A stretch of DNA of 64,000 bases from Hallella colorans (GTDB taxonomy: Bacteria; Bacteroidota; Bacteroidia; Bacteroidales; Bacteroidaceae). This document shows, in pieces, positions 63,812-64,000 of the stretch. The position numbers and the translations under genes are program-made. The DNA lies in NCBI RefSeq assembly GCF_003096815.1, contig NZ_QENY01000001.1:165630-229629 (forward strand), given 5' to 3'. How positions within the stretch are numbered: the first letter of the stretch is position 1; the number at the start of each line of letters is the position of its first letter. The notes under the pieces are model-generated. The model made no database searches. It saw only the letters and a list, made by a program, of their open reading frames with translations, and was not told where the DNA came from.

Positions 63812-64000
63812 TCATTCATTGTTTGCATTCAGTAACTCTGCGATGTCGCTCTCTTTGTAATAACACTTGTGTCCAATCATTGAGAAAGGGATTTTTCCCG
63901 TATCTCGATAGGATTGCAGGGTGCGTTTGCTGATGCCGAGCCTGCGGCATACGGCTTCATTGTCGAGCCATTCGTCCGTTTCGGGCGGATTGCCGATAAG
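63812..64000 (-). CDS. HTH_17 excisionase-like protein, partial
   Basis: The frame runs off the right edge, so the N-terminus is missing. The visible 62 residues carry EWLDNEAVCRRLGISKRTLQ, then YRDTGKIPFSMIGHKCYYKE and SDIAELL, the same HTH_17 pattern as the next gene. The pair in tandem is typical of the regulatory/excision module of Bacteroidota ICEs. The two TTCATTCATTGTTTG repeats after its stop separate it from the downstream gene. Confidence 0.78.
   Translation of the reverse strand, partial: LIGNPPETDEWLDNEAVCRRLGISKRTLQSYRDTGKIPFSMIGHKCYYKESDIAELLNANNE

Overview
The window reads as part of a Bacteroidota (Bacteroidales, Prevotella- or Bacteroides-like) chromosome carrying conjugative-element DNA. 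The evidence is a CTnDOT-type tra gene set (TraA to TraQ), PcfK/PcfJ, a MobA-MobB-MobC module, a TopB/DUF3945/methylase-helicase module, Bacteroidota-type promoters (TTTG and TAnnTTTG) and SusC-like TonB receptor architecture. The genus cannot be fixed from sequence alone. No rRNA, tRNA or CRISPR was seen.

Layout. 1-2.1 kb: PcfK, PcfJ and two small + strand genes. 2.2-3.5 kb: a three-gene minus-strand cassette (PD-(D/E)XK nuclease-like, RusA-like resolvase, unknown). 3.6-15.6 kb: the minus-strand transfer operon, read traA, traB/C, traD, traE, F, G, I, J, K, L, M, N, O, Q, lysozyme. 15.6-16.2 kb: a 590-bp gap with an oriT-like nested inverted repeat. 16.2-19.9 kb: mobA, mobB relaxase and mobC coupling protein on the + strand. 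19.9-23.4 kb: scrap DNA with a frameshifted lipoprotein-like gene, an IS30 remnant, a small lipoprotein pair, an inverted 3' fragment of a second mobC, and repeat DNA.

23.4-39.4 kb is an AT-rich minus-strand cargo region. It holds DUF4249 lipoprotein, TonB receptor, FecR-type anti-sigma, ECF sigma, a C39-peptidase ABC exporter, a thioredoxin-like protein, a decayed IS4-family copy, a 60-aa double-glycine bacteriocin precursor, and a membrane protein gene split by an ISAs1-family insertion with a 9-bp target duplication. After a truncated IPP isomerase comes a three-gene operon encoding a MAC/perforin-domain lipoprotein flanked by two other lipoproteins. The cargo region therefore carries two different candidate antibacterial toxin systems. 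Divergent from the MACPF operon is an alpha-oxoamine synthase gene joined directly to a TetR-family regulator (39.5-41.5 kb), closed by a strong terminator.

41.7-50.1 kb: DUF3945 protein, topoisomerase III and a methylase/helicase that has lost its C-terminal helicase lobe. 50.3-62.7 kb: a type I restriction-modification island with an HTH regulator, HsdR, a papain/C39-like cysteine peptidase, HsdM, a DUF262/DUF1524 protein, an AlbA_2 ATPase-like protein, an expressed hsdS, an inverted silent hsdS and a tyrosine recombinase. Inverted repeats between the two hsdS genes indicate phase-variable specificity. 62.7-64 kb: a second mobA that stops being similar where mobB should start, a second oriT-like hairpin, degenerate 24-bp tandem repeats, and two HTH_17 excisionase-like genes, the last running off the window.

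The duplicated mobA/oriT and mobC ends, and the truncated genes at module borders, suggest at least two related conjugative elements have recombined here.
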